A stretch of 32,461 nt of DNA. It comes from Planctomycetaceae bacterium. GTDB lineage: Bacteria; Planctomycetota; Phycisphaerae; Phycisphaerales; SM1A02. This document shows positions 11,467 through 20,713 of the stretch, piece by piece (within the stretch, counting starts at the first letter, position 1; each line of letters starts with the position of its first letter). A program made the translations under genes and the position numbers. A model generated the notes under the pieces. It did no database searches. It worked only from the letters and a program-made list of their open reading frames with translations, and was not told the origin of the DNA. The stretch is from NCBI GenBank assembly GCA_947490615.1, contig CANLHK010000020.1, positions 1 to 32,461 of the forward strand. The letters are read 5' to 3'.

Positions 11467-11688
11467 ATGCGCAACTTGATCGGTCTTGGTGCTGCTGCTG
11501 TTGCTGGAGTTCTTGCTGCGAGCGCGAGCGCCGGCGGGACGGACGGGTGGGAGGGGAGGAGCGTGGTGGGGTGGGGGAACAATGGGTACGGCGACGCGAT
11601 GGTGCTCACGCGCGGGAACGCGCCAGCGCCGATTGTGGTGTTACTGAGGATCGAATCGTGTACGGTGCCCACCGGGCGATCGAGCTGA
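11467..11688 (+). CDS. Short secreted ORF resembling the start of an RCC1 protein, probably a remnant
   Basis: A 73-residue frame with a good ribosome site and a convincing signal peptide (MRNLIGLGAAAVAGVLAASA, cleaved near SAG). It then shows one RCC1-like opening, SVVGWGNNGYGDAM, much as its larger neighbours open with VGWG or AAWGQNAYG. After that the sequence loses the repeat pattern and stops. A shifted frame shortly after reads GAHRAIELNGVTGC, faintly like a degraded RCC1 strand. The likeliest reading is the 5' end of a decayed RCC1 paralogue immediately upstream of an intact one. A genuine small secreted protein cannot be excluded. Confidence 0.45.
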   Translation: MRNLIGLGAAAVAGVLAASASAGGTDGWEGRSVVGWGNNGYGDAMVLTRGNAPAPIVVLLRIESCTVPTGRSS

Positions 11689-11736
11689 ACGGCGTCACGG
11701 GTTGCTGAAGCGCGACACCGCGCAATGAAATGATTG

Positions 11737-14115
11737 ATGAAACTCGCTGCACTTCGAATTCCCACACTCGTTGCCTTGACTGGGACGCTCTGCGGAAGTC
11801 CAGTGGCCCATGCGGATCTTCCACAGGGTCCAAGGGTCGCCGCAGCGTGGGGACAAAATGCCTACGGTCAATCGACCGTCCCCGCATCACTCGGCGAAAC
11901 TGCCACGATCTCCGCGGGCGGGTATCACACGGTGGCGCTGAAGTCGAATGGAACCGTCGTCTGTTTCGGACTCAACAACTATGGGCAGCGCGCGGTGCCG
12001 ACAGGCCTCGGAAACGCGATTGCCGTCGGTGCGGGCATCTACCACTCAGCTGCCATCCAATCTGACGGGACTGTGGTCTGTTGGGGCATGAACCTGAATG
12101 GTCAATGCAATGTTCCGGCAGTTCTGCAACCATTGTTGAGTGTTGCGTGCGGCTTTAATCACAGCATTGCCCTTGAGGTTACTGGGACCGTTGTGTGCTG
12201 GGGTTCCAACGGAGAGGGACAGTGTTCACCTCCAGCGGGGCTAAACGGCGTTTCCTCAGTCGCCGCCGGATACAGCCACTCACTCGCAATCGGCGCCGAC
12301 GGAAATCTCGCGTGCTGGGGTTTGAATAATCTCGGACAATCCACCGTTCCTGCTGGTCTCGGTCCGTGCGCCGCGGTCGCAGGCGGCGAGTTCCACACCG
12401 TGGCCGCGCTCGTAGATGGTGCAGTGCGCTGCTGGGGGTCGAACGACTTTGGACAGTCAACGGTACCCCAAGACCTGCCTCCGAGTATTGCTGTGGCTGC
12501 GGGTCGCCAACACACCGTGGCGCTCACTCAGGCAGGTGTAGTGCGGGCATGGGGGGCGAATTCGGTTGGACAGTCAGGCGCACCAAACGCGATCGGTCCA
12601 TTCGCCGCGATCAGCGCCGGCTATGAGCACACCGTGGGAATACGGGTTGGAGCAGCCATCAATCTGCGCTCGGGCGCCACGTTCAACCTGCTGGCCGATG
12701 CTGTTCTCGATGCGCTTTCAGGCGACACCATTCTCATCGCGCCGTCAGTGATTGATGACGACAATGCCGATTACCGTGGAAAGTCGATCGAGCTTCGCTC
12801 GACCAACGCCGTTGAACGACAGCCGACTTCTACCACACTTTTCGCGGATGGAGGACGGCTGTCTGCGCTGGAGTCGATCGCGCTCGACGGCACTGTGAGC
12901 ATTCCTACGAATGCAGGCATCACGCTCTCGGCAGGTTCGACGTTAGCCTTCGTTGGCAACACGACGATCTCGCTCGGCGGTTCGATCCTCGCGCAGAACG
13001 ACGGATCGCCTGTCAGCGTCAGCGGCTCGATGACTCTCGCGACGAATGCCGTCTTCAATCCGCTTGCGCCTGTCGCCCTCAGCGGAACGATGAGTCTGCT
13101 CGGCGGCGTTCTCGTGGCGAACTCGATGGCTACATCCGCGCTCTCCGAACTTGTGGCGGTACATGGCATCGTCAATGCCGACACGCTTTCGCTCGGCGGC
13201 AACGCGACATGCCTGAGTAGCACGATCGTGTCGGATGTTGCAGTGCAGTCGGGCTCACAGTTCGCCGCGTCCGGGGAGATTGTCGGGTCGTTGACGAACT
13301 CTGGGCGCACGATCACTACCGAAGACCTCGTGATCGTCGGCGACGTGACCAACAACGCCGCGTCGCACATCCTTGCCCAAGTCGGCGTGCTCTACATCAC
13401 GGGCAACCTCGTGAACAACGGCATCGTCGTGGGAAATGTCATCACCGCTCCTGGTGCCAACGGCGGCGGCACTGGCGGCACGCAATTCGGCGACGGCATC
13501 CGCGTCGCAGGCTCGGTGGAGGTTGGTCCTGTCGGACAACTGCGCTTTGTCGAGGATCTCTGGAAGTTCTCGGTGTGCGGCGATGTGGCCATCGCGTGTG
13601 CGTCAGACGATGTGCGATTCAACGGCGCGAAACTCTCCCTCGATGGCTGCGACGGAACCGTGCAGTCGTTCGAGGCCACGAGCGCGGATCTCGGCTGCGT
13701 GGCCAGCGCGTTTAGTGGTGAAGAGACGCAAGTCTCACTCATCGGCGAGCTCGACATCGCGGTCGGCGCGACAGTCTCCTTGGTCGACAACTTCAACAAC
13801 GCGCTCGGCAAGGCGCCCGAGGTTGTCTACGCGCGCGGACTCACCGTCGAAGTGGGCGCGACGCTGCTCACCAACGGCATCAAGGTCGTCACGCGTAACG
13901 CGCTCATCTCAGGAACTGTCGATCATCCCGAGAACATCTGCGTCGTTGTCGATGTGCCTGATCCCGACATCAATGGCGACGGCCATGTCAACGCCATCGA
14001 TCTCGCCTTCGTGCTCACCTATTGGGGCACGAGCGCGCCCATCGCAGATCTCGACGACGATGGCGTGGTTGCAGGCGCGGACCTCGCGCTGCTGCTTGGC
14101 GGTTGGACTGGGTGA
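11737..14115 (+). CDS. Secreted RCC1 propeller / beta-repeat protein with dockerin-like C-terminus
   Basis: A 792-residue protein starting at ATG 11737; a TTG one codon earlier is less likely. The signal peptide MKLAALRIPTLVALTGTLCG ends near PVAHA. Residues about 30-305 are RCC1 blades (AWGQNAYGQSTVP, HTVALKSNGTVVCFG and similar). Residues about 310-720 are a long series of short beta-strand repeats rich in Ser, Thr, Gly and Val, as in autotransporter passengers or parallel beta-helices. The C-terminus carries two dockerin-type loops, DINGDGHVNAIDLAFVLTYW and DLDDDGVVAGADLALLLGGW. The role is likely extracellular binding or adhesion, and no catalytic motif is seen. It is a paralogue of the protein at 1-1209 in its propeller. 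Confidence 0.87.
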   Translation: MKLAALRIPTLVALTGTLCGSPVAHADLPQGPRVAAAWGQNAYGQSTVPASLGETATISAGGYHTVALKSNGTVVCFGLNNYGQRAVPTGLGNAIAVGAGIYHSAAIQSDGTVVCWGMNLNGQCNVPAVLQPLLSVACGFNHSIALEVTGTVVCWGSNGEGQCSPPAGLNGVSSVAAGYSHSLAIGADGNLACWGLNNLGQSTVPAGLGPCAAVAGGEFHTVAALVDGAVRCWGSNDFGQSTVPQDLPPSIAVAAGRQHTVALTQAGVVRAWGANSVGQSGAPNAIGPFAAISAGYEHTVGIRVGAAINLRSGATFNLLADAVLDALSGDTILIAPSVIDDDNADYRGKSIELRSTNAVERQPTSTTLFADGGRLSALESIALDGTVSIPTNAGITLSAGSTLAFVGNTTISLGGSILAQNDGSPVSVSGSMTLATNAVFNPLAPVALSGTMSLLGGVLVANSMATSALSELVAVHGIVNADTLSLGGNATCLSSTIVSDVAVQSGSQFAASGEIVGSLTNSGRTITTEDLVIVGDVTNNAASHILAQVGVLYITGNLVNNGIVVGNVITAPGANGGGTGGTQFGDGIRVAGSVEVGPVGQLRFVEDLWKFSVCGDVAIACASDDVRFNGAKLSLDGCDGTVQSFEATSADLGCVASAFSGEETQVSLIGELDIAVGATVSLVDNFNNALGKAPEVVYARGLTVEVGATLLTNGIKVVTRNALISGTVDHPENICVVVDVPDPDINGDGHVNAIDLAFVLTYWGTSAPIADLDDDGVVAGADLALLLGGWTG

Positions 14116-14282
14116 GTCCAACATGAAGAATCGCGGGCCCTAGGGTCTGTTCCCGCCTTGAGCCGAAACTTGGACAACAAGGAGTTGTTTGCCTTCTCGC
14201 CCGCCGATGGCAGTCGACGTCCCGTGTTGTCCATCGTTGGACTCCGCGGGCGCTTCCTCAGGCACACCGAGTTCCAACATCC

Positions 14283-17243
14283 ATGTTCCCACTTCGCTCG
14301 AAGTCCGTCTTCTACAGTGCGATGGCACCACGCGCCCTGTTGCGCGCCTTGATTCCACTGGCCAGCCTCGTCTTCGGTGCGTCGAGCGCTGTGGCAGCGC
14401 CGCCAACGCCGACCGAGGCCATGACGCGTCTCACCGAAGGCAACGCGCGCTTTCAGGCAGGAAAGAGCGCGAATCCAAACTCCGACATCGAGCGCGTTCA
14501 CGAGACCGCCGCTGGACAAGCTCCGTTTGCGGCCATCCTTGGTTGCGCGGACAGTCGCGTGCCGATTGAGCGCGTCTTCGATCAGGGAGTCGGCGATCTC
14601 TTCACCGTGCGCATCGCGGGCAATGTCGCGGACACCGATGAAGTGGGGTCGCTTGAATACGCGGTCGGTCACCTGCATGTCCCATTGGTCGTCGTGCTCG
14701 GTCACTCGAGTTGCGGCGCCGTGAAGGCAGTCGTCGACGGTGCAGCAGTGCACGGCAGCATTCCTGGTCTCATCGACAACATCATTCCCGCGGTGGCGCG
14801 CGCTCGCGCAGAGCACTCGGGACTCTCCAACGCAGAACTCGTGCCCTTTGCGGTCCGAGAGAATGTGCGGAAATCGATCGCTGATCTCCTGAGCACGAGT
14901 GCGGAAGTGCGCGAACTCGTCGAAGGAGGCAAGCTCAAGATTGTCGGCGCTGTCTACGACCTCTCGTCAGGCGACATGGAGTGGATCGGTGAGCACAGCG
15001 AACAAGCGGCGCTCCTAGCCAAAGCATCGGCGGGCAGTCACGCATCGCACGACACAGCGCACGCCGCCGCACCAGCCGCGCATTCAACGCAGGAAGCAGG
15101 CCACGCCGACAGCGAAGCCGCCCAGCGTCACGAAGCGCACTTGCGCGCCGTGCAAACTTCAACGGGTACCTACGCTGAGCCAGCGTTGATCAAAAAGAAG
15201 CGCGTTGCCTTTGGCGCAGCCGCAGGAAAGTCATCGGAGTTGCCACTGGTCGTGGCCGCGCCCCCTGCGAATCAATTGCTCTACTCCATCTTTCTGGCCG
15301 CAGCGATCGTCGTGGGCCTCGCCGTCGTGGTCGTCGTCGTCAAGAGCGCACAGACGATCGGTGACGATGGCCATCGCGTCTGGTCAGCGACGCTTGGATT
15401 CAAGCTCTATGGCGGATTCGGACTGCTTGCTGTCGGGCTGTTGGCCATTGCGGCCGTCGCTGCGAAGGGCACCAGCACTCTCACGCACGCAACCGATGTA
15501 GTTGCAGAGCGTGGCGGCGAGAGTCTCCTGGCCGTCGAAGCCAGTGAAGGCGTCACGGCGATGCGCAGTGCGGTTCGCAAGTATCTGCTTGATCACGACG
15601 AGAAGTCGCTCAAGGAGTTCTCCGATGCGGCAGCCTCGGGCGCAGCGCGTCTCAAGCGTCTGCAGGATTTGGTCGGCACGAGTTACGGCAAAGAGATCGT
15701 GGCGGTCCGGGCGGACTCGACGGACTACGAAACGAATGTGGCACTGCTTGTGGCGGCAGTCGATGAACGCGATGACACGGTTTCCTCACAGATGGATCCG
15801 ACAGCCAAGCGCGCCACGGACCTCATGAAAGGTCTCTTGCTCTGCGAAGTCGTGACGAAGAACCCGACGGTGTCCGCGGCGACCGAAACCGCACTCGAGG
15901 AGCTCATGGAGGCGCGGCTCAGCTTCTTCAAGTTCCTGCGTACAGGCGACAAGGCGTTCGCTCAGGAGGCGGAGGCGGTGATCGCTGAGGCGAAGGTCAA
16001 GATTGCAGCAGCTGGCCAGGGGCTTCCAGCTGGTGCCGAAGCGAAGGCATGCACCGAGGCATTCGGGGCGATGCGCTTCTGGGGAGACTGCATGACGCGC
16101 GCAGACGCGCTGAAAGAGACGCGCGATGGGCTCTTCAACGAGACGCTCGCAGCGCTTGGACCAAAGATCGCGCGCGAGATCGCCGCACTGGGCGACAGCC
16201 TCGACGCCGAGAGCACCGAGGCGCGCACTACAGCGCAATCCACGAGCGTCGCGACGACCTCGATGATCGGGTGGAGCGCAGGCATCGTCGCCATCGGCGC
16301 GCTTCTGGTTGCATTCCTGATTACATCAAGCATCACTGGTCCGATCGCTCGCGTGATGGCTGCCGTGCAGCGCGTCGCGGCGGGAGATCTCACCAGTAAG
16401 CCAATGCTCGTCAAGAGCCAGGACGAAGTCGGTCGCATGACCAAGGCGGTGAACGCGATGTCGGTCGCACTGGCCGAACTCGTGGGCGAAGTGCAGACGG
16501 CCTCCGCACAGATCGACTCGGGCGCTTCGCAGATTAGTTCAGCGAGTCAGTCGCTCTCGTCGGGCGCGTCCAATCAGGCCGCGAGCTTGCAGCAAGTCTC
16601 TGCCTCGATGGAAGAGATGGCCGCCAAGACCGACCGCAGCGCTAACCAAGTGCGTGAAGCCACCGACAAGTCAGGCAAGTCGCAGACCGCTGCGGACAAG
16701 GGGCAGACCGAAGTGAAGCAGATGACGCAGGCGATGGAAGACATCAAGGCGTCGAGTATGGAGATCGCCAAGATCATCAAGGTCATCGATGAGATCGCCT
16801 TCCAGACCAATCTGCTTGCACTCAACGCTGCTGTCGAAGCCGCACGGGCGGGTGACGCAGGCGCGGGCTTCGCAGTCGTGGCGCAGGAAGTTCGCAGTCT
16901 CGCGCAACGAAGCGCCGAGGCCGCGCGCTCGACAGCGACCATGATCGAAGGTGCGACGACCCGCGCCAACCGAGGTCAGGAAATCGCAGGGCGTGTCAAC
17001 GACGCGCTGGCCGAGATCAACAACGCGACGCGTGATGTGAACGGGATTCTCGCAAGCATTCTGACGGCCGCGACAGACCAAGCCAAGGGCATCGGCGAAG
17101 TGAACAGTTCCATCAGCGAACTCGACAAAGTGACTCAGCAAACGGCAGGGAACTCGGAAGAGCTGGCAGCAGGCGCCGAAGAAACGGCGGCGCAGGCGGG
17201 CACTCTCAAGGGACTCGTCGCACGCTTCAAGATCGCCTCTTGA
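14283..17243 (+). CDS. Beta-carbonic anhydrase fused to a methyl-accepting chemotaxis receptor
   Basis: A single 986-residue frame. After a signal peptide (about 15-39), residues 42-245 are a beta-class carbonic anhydrase with all zinc and catalytic motifs: CADSR (C88, D90, R92), [20 protein letters not shown] and HSSCG (H141, C144). A histidine-rich linker follows (about 250-290), then TM1 (about 332-353), a short loop, TM2 (about 375-394), a helical ligand-type domain (about 395-655), TM3 (about 662-682), HAMP (about 683-735) and a full MCP signalling domain with hairpin tip [20 protein letters not shown] (836-855). The anhydrase should face the periplasm and the signalling tip the cytoplasm. 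It most likely senses CO2 or bicarbonate, or couples its hydration to taxis. There is no CheR pentapeptide at the C-terminus and no other che gene nearby. An ATG at 14322 gives a tidier signal peptide, so the start is uncertain. Confidence 0.93.
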   Translation: MFPLRSKSVFYSAMAPRALLRALIPLASLVFGASSAVAAPPTPTEAMTRLTEGNARFQAGKSANPNSDIERVHETAAGQAPFAAILGCADSRVPIERVFDQGVGDLFTVRIAGNVADTDEVGSLEYAVGHLHVPLVVVLGHSSCGAVKAVVDGAAVHGSIPGLIDNIIPAVARARAEHSGLSNAELVPFAVRENVRKSIADLLSTSAEVRELVEGGKLKIVGAVYDLSSGDMEWIGEHSEQAALLAKASAGSHASHDTAHAAAPAAHSTQEAGHADSEAAQRHEAHLRAVQTSTGTYAEPALIKKKRVAFGAAAGKSSELPLVVAAPPANQLLYSIFLAAAIVVGLAVVVVVVKSAQTIGDDGHRVWSATLGFKLYGGFGLLAVGLLAIAAVAAKGTSTLTHATDVVAERGGESLLAVEASEGVTAMRSAVRKYLLDHDEKSLKEFSDAAASGAARLKRLQDLVGTSYGKEIVAVRADSTDYETNVALLVAAVDERDDTVSSQMDPTAKRATDLMKGLLLCEVVTKNPTVSAATETALEELMEARLSFFKFLRTGDKAFAQEAEAVIAEAKVKIAAAGQGLPAGAEAKACTEAFGAMRFWGDCMTRADALKETRDGLFNETLAALGPKIAREIAALGDSLDAESTEARTTAQSTSVATTSMIGWSAGIVAIGALLVAFLITSSITGPIARVMAAVQRVAAGDLTSKPMLVKSQDEVGRMTKAVNAMSVALAELVGEVQTASAQIDSGASQISSASQSLSSGASNQAASLQQVSASMEEMAAKTDRSANQVREATDKSGKSQTAADKGQTEVKQMTQAMEDIKASSMEIAKIIKVIDEIAFQTNLLALNAAVEAARAGDAGAGFAVVAQEVRSLAQRSAEAARSTATMIEGATTRANRGQEIAGRVNDALAEINNATRDVNGILASILTAATDQAKGIGEVNSSISELDKVTQQTAGNSEELAAGAEETAAQAGTLKGLVARFKIAS

Positions 17244-17301
17244 AGGAATGCGCCGCGTGACGGTGAGATATCTCCACAGTGCGATTGACAATCGCACGAA
17301 C

Positions 17302-17340
17302 AGGGCCGACGCGACTCGCCGCGTCGGCCCTTGTTTGTTG
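17302..17340 (+). terminator. Rho-independent terminator after the carbonic anhydrase-MCP gene
   Basis: A 12-bp perfect inverted repeat (17302-17313 with 17320-17331, core GGGCCGACGC / GCGTCGGCCC) with a six-base loop, followed by the T-rich TTGTTTGTT. It lies about 60 bases past the stop. Confidence 0.85.
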
Positions 17341-17412
17341 GAGGCAAAGGAGCTGCGCCTCCACGGAGTCGCGGGCGCGATTGCTTGCGACTGCGTACGA
17401 GTGCTCGCGCCC

Positions 17413-18504
17413 TTAGCCGCACTCGCCCCAACGCGAGAGGAGTTGTGCCATGTCGGTGGCTCCCACTGCGCCGTCACCGTCAAAGTCGGCGGCGCAGGAA
17501 GCGCACGGTCCCCAACTACTCAAGAGGACCGACAAATCCTGGGCGCCAATGCAGCCATCGCCACTGAGATCAAAGAGATTCGTCAGCGCGAAGCGGAAGA
17601 CGCCCTGCGTGTTGGTCGCCGCAAGAAGCGTGTTGTTGTGGACCGAGAGATCAAAGATCGAGAGGTCGGTGAGACCGGTGTTGAGCGCAGTCCAAGTGGT
17701 GCCGTTGTTTCGCGAGTAGAACACACCCGCGGTAAACGAGCCAGCAAAGATCAGTGAGCCGCTCGTGGCAAAACCGCGGTAGCTCCCCGTCGGAAGTCCG
17801 CCACTCAAGAGCGTCCAACTCGCACCGAGGTCAGTCGAGCGAAACACGCCCGTTCCGATTTGCCCGCCAGCGAAGAGCGAGCTGCCCTTGGCTTCAATCG
17901 CGCGAAAGGTCGTCGAGGTGAGACCGTTGTTCATGGCGGTCCAGGTCGCGCCCAGATCCATGCTCCGGTAGATCCCTGAACTGTTGGTCCCGACAAAGAG
18001 TGTCGAGTCGATCGCGGTGATGCAGCGCACATCAATTCCAGCAAGTCCCGCCGAGGCCCACGCGTCGCCTTGGTTGTCGGAGCGAAAGACGCCAGCGGCT
18101 CCAACGAGAAAGAGCCTGGTTTGCACCTGGATGAGTCCATGCGAGAGCAGCGAGGACAGTCCGCTGCTCTTGGAGAGCCAAGTCGCGCCATCGTTGCTGC
18201 TGCGAAAGACCCCTTGACTGGTGCAGGTGTAGACGAAGGACTTGTCGGAAGCGAAACCGCGCGTCGGTCCCACAGCATCGTTGCCGTTGTTGGAGAAGAC
18301 GAATCCCGCAGCAAGATCGCTCGATCGATACGCGCCCGTCGCGCCACCCGCAAAGGCGTAGGCGCCGCGCGACCCAAGCGATTGCATGTTGAGCGCCGCG
18401 GTTCCAGTGCACTGCTGCCACTGCGCGCGCGCCGAGGGGGTGAGCCCGAGGACGACGCCGAGGCTCAGAAAGAGGGCGCGCCCGCACAGGGTCGAGGAGT
18501 TCAT
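17413..18504 (-). CDS. Secreted BNR/Asp-box beta-propeller protein with dockerin-like C-terminus
   Basis: A 363-residue protein with a signal peptide (MNSSTLCGRALFLSLGVVLG, cleavage near ARAQ). The body has repeated Asp-box motifs (SSNDGATW, SMDLGATW, STDLGASW, SRNNGTTW) separated by about 40-45 residues, each followed by strands such as GVFRS. This pattern is typical of sialidase- or sortilin-type propellers and photosystem-assembly YCF48-like proteins. No sialidase active-site arginine triad is evident, so a binding or structural role is more likely. The C-terminus has two calcium loops, DLSGDGCIGAQDLSVLLSSW and DFDGDGAVGATDMAQLLSRW, with cysteines between them (GPCASC). It is convergent with the carbonic anhydrase-MCP gene, separated by the terminator. 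Confidence 0.87.
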   Translation of the reverse strand: MNSSTLCGRALFLSLGVVLGLTPSARAQWQQCTGTAALNMQSLGSRGAYAFAGGATGAYRSSDLAAGFVFSNNGNDAVGPTRGFASDKSFVYTCTSQGVFRSSNDGATWLSKSSGLSSLLSHGLIQVQTRLFLVGAAGVFRSDNQGDAWASAGLAGIDVRCITAIDSTLFVGTNSSGIYRSMDLGATWTAMNNGLTSTTFRAIEAKGSSLFAGGQIGTGVFRSTDLGASWTLLSGGLPTGSYRGFATSGSLIFAGSFTAGVFYSRNNGTTWTALNTGLTDLSIFDLSVHNNTLLAATNTQGVFRFALTNLFDLSGDGCIGAQDLSVLLSSWGPCASCAADFDGDGAVGATDMAQLLSRWGECG

Positions 18505-18767
18505 CGATTCAATCTAGCACGCCAACGACCGTCGGCAAACACAAGAGTTCAGCGAGGGCAAAGACCCGATCAGGCAGGCGAAGTGTGGTTCTAAGAGGCC
18601 TATGGGGGAGCGATTGAAGGGACGGGTGGAGCCGAGGTGCCGGACGCATCATGGCGCGTGGTGGTGCGCGGCGGCGTCGTGGCTCAGCATGCTGACTGGT
18701 CGGATGCCAAAGTGTCGGCCGAGACCGCGCGACGCACGGCCGCGCGCCGCCTCGCTACCGTGCGTTG

Positions 18768-19334
18768 ATGAAGAGCAGCGCCACCACAGTCAAGGACTAT
18801 CTCGACTCACTCCCCGCCGACCGCCGCGCGGGGATCGAAGCGGTGCGCAAGGTGCTGCTCAAGAATCTCGACAAGGACTACGAAGAGAGCATGCTCTGGG
18901 GGTCGATCGGATACGCCGTGCCGCATCGAGTGTGGCCGCTGGGTTACCACTGCGATCCAAAGAAGCCGCTCATGATGGCCGCGCTGGCCAACCAGAAGGA
19001 CAACATGACGGTCTACCTCATGAGCGTCTACAGCGACAAGGCGGAGCGCGCGTGGTTTGAGAAGGCGTGGGCCAAGACGGGCAAGAAGCTCAACATGGGC
19101 GGGTGCTGCATTCGCTTCAAGAAGCTTGAGGATGCCGCGCTCGATGTGATCGGCGAGGCGGTCCGTCGGATTCCCGCCAAGGTGTATGTCGCCAACTATG
19201 TCAAGCTGCTCGCGAGCACGGGTCGCGGTCCCGATGGAAAGAAGCTCAAGGGAGCCGCGGTCGCGAAGAAGACGGTGAAGAAGACGGTGAAGAAAGTCGC
19301 GAAGAAAGTCGCGAAGAAGGCTGCCAAGCGATAA
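18768..19334 (+). CDS. DUF1801-family protein with lysine-rich C-terminal tail
   Basis: A 188-residue cytoplasmic protein. Residues 1-140 match the DUF1801 (YdhG-like) pattern: VKDYLDSLPADRRAGIEAVR, EESMLWGSIGYAVP, MMAALANQKDNMTVYLM, and KLNMGGCCIRFKKLEDAALD. Function in the family is not established. From about residue 150 the protein becomes a histone-H1-like tail (KKTVKKTVKKVAKKVAKKAA) encoded by short tandem repeats at about 19264-19325. Such tails usually bind nucleic acid, which suggests nucleoid association, though this is inference. The ATG at 18768 is preferred to a TTG at 18765. Confidence 0.85.
   Translation: MKSSATTVKDYLDSLPADRRAGIEAVRKVLLKNLDKDYEESMLWGSIGYAVPHRVWPLGYHCDPKKPLMMAALANQKDNMTVYLMSVYSDKAERAWFEKAWAKTGKKLNMGGCCIRFKKLEDAALDVIGEAVRRIPAKVYVANYVKLLASTGRGPDGKKLKGAAVAKKTVKKTVKKVAKKVAKKAAKR
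19264..19325 (+). repeat. Short tandem repeats encoding the lysine-rich tail
   Basis: Successive copies of a unit close to AAGAAGACGGTG, then AAGAAAGTCGCG, keep the frame and encode KKTV and KKVA units. Unit-number variation by slippage is likely. Confidence 0.65.
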
Positions 19335-19387
19335 CGGGGTGAACCCGAACTCATCGATGCGTGCAGCCTCATCGTCGCGCACTGCTC

Positions 19388-20515
19388 TCAGTGCACGCGC
19401 TCAAACCGCGCACCATCGAAGCGAAAGACGCCGTTGCCGCCGAGCCAGAGGTCGCCACTGCGGTCTTGATAGATGGCCATGACATCCGCGGTGGTGAGTC
19501 CGTCCTTCGCGGTGAATTGCGTGAGCGTGTGGCCATCAAATCGCCACGCGCCTCCGCCGATCGTCCCGATCCAAATGTTGTGGTCGCGATCCTCACCGAT
19601 CGAGAAGACGCGTTGGAGCGATCTTCCGCCATCACTCGTTTCTGAGGCGACCAGCGGAGCAGCCATGCGCAGGAGTGCTTCTCCTGTGCCGCGCGCGGGC
19701 GTGAGGCTCGTCGTTCCTTCGCCATCAAGATCACCATCAACGACGAGAACACCGACACCGTTGTTGCCAATCCACACGCGTCCCGCGCTGTCCTCGAACA
19801 CGCAACGAACATGCGGCGCACCTTCGCCTTCGCGCAGACCCATCCGATCTCCGTCGATCATCGTGAAGCCCGTGTTGTCAAGACCGAAGACCGCGTTGTA
19901 GGTCGCGATCCAGACGCGCCCACCCTTGCCCTTGGCGTAGCCCGTCACGGAATAGCCACTGCTCGTGCCCTTCAACACCGGCAGAGGAAAGGGCAGAAAG
20001 GTCAGCACACCGTCGCGACATCGATAGACGCCCGCTTGCTGCTCGTCTTCGCTGAAGCCGACTGATTCGTTTCCCTTGAACCAGAGATCCTGCGCGTCAA
20101 TCGGCCGTTGCACCGTTGGCTCGTAGTGACGCTCGGCCTGCGTCACGAGGGTCTCGCCGCTCAGACAACCGATGCCCACGCCGAGATCGAACCACACGCG
20201 CCCACGCGAATCCTCCTGGATCGAGCGCACCTGATTGTCGCCGAGGCCGTCCGCGGTCGTGAAGCACTGCATACGCGTGCCGTCGAACCGACAGACACCT
20301 TCAAGATGGCTGCCGAACCAGTACGCGCCGCTGCGATCCTGCAAGATCGAGCGCACGCCACCGTTGTACATCCCATGCGGCCCCTTCTCATAGGTGAAGG
20401 GGAGGAGCGTGGGACTCACACCGAGGCGCATCGGATCCGACGCGGGTCGATCGCTCGCGCAAGATCCGAGCAGGGCGAGCGTGAGGAACAGCGGGAATCT
20501 GAAGAGGTGGGGCAT
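19388..20515 (-). CDS. Lipoprotein with two-component-regulator-type propeller repeats
   Basis: A 375-residue protein. The frame is open further upstream to 20905, but that extension overlaps the formyltransferase gene. The ATG at 20515 begins a clean lipoprotein signal, MPHLFRFPLFLTLALLGSC, with lipobox LGSC. The mature protein consists of Reg_prop blades of the form VRSILQDRSGAYWFGSHLEG, VRSIQEDSRGRVWF, VFEDSAGRVWIGNNGVGV, IGEDRDHNIWIGTIGGGAWR and IYQDRSGDLWLGGNGVFRFD, enough for a seven- or eight-bladed propeller. These blades usually form the periplasmic sensor of hybrid two-component systems, but here no kinase follows, so it is a free lipid-anchored propeller, perhaps a binding protein. 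Confidence 0.82.
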   Translation of the reverse strand: MPHLFRFPLFLTLALLGSCASDRPASDPMRLGVSPTLLPFTYEKGPHGMYNGGVRSILQDRSGAYWFGSHLEGVCRFDGTRMQCFTTADGLGDNQVRSIQEDSRGRVWFDLGVGIGCLSGETLVTQAERHYEPTVQRPIDAQDLWFKGNESVGFSEDEQQAGVYRCRDGVLTFLPFPLPVLKGTSSGYSVTGYAKGKGGRVWIATYNAVFGLDNTGFTMIDGDRMGLREGEGAPHVRCVFEDSAGRVWIGNNGVGVLVVDGDLDGEGTTSLTPARGTGEALLRMAAPLVASETSDGGRSLQRVFSIGEDRDHNIWIGTIGGGAWRFDGHTLTQFTAKDGLTTADVMAIYQDRSGDLWLGGNGVFRFDGARFERVH

Positions 20516-20713
20516 ACTGGTTCGAGCTTTCGCGCACCATACTGCGCTTCGCTTCTCGCACGGACTCTCTGTCTGCTGTGAACCAGAGCGCTGCCGTGCA
20601 TCGGTCGCCTTGCTGCTGGGCCCGCGAGAGCGCTGAGAAACGAGCAGTCCGCTGCGCGATGGCCGTGCCCTGCAGTTCACACCAACCACCCGCGCGCTCG
20701 GTAGCATCCCACC

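Noticed and set aside
19264-19325. Tandem short repeats as a possible CRISPR or mobile-element end
   Set aside because: Units are 12 bases with no spacers, are in frame, and encode a lysine-rich tail.
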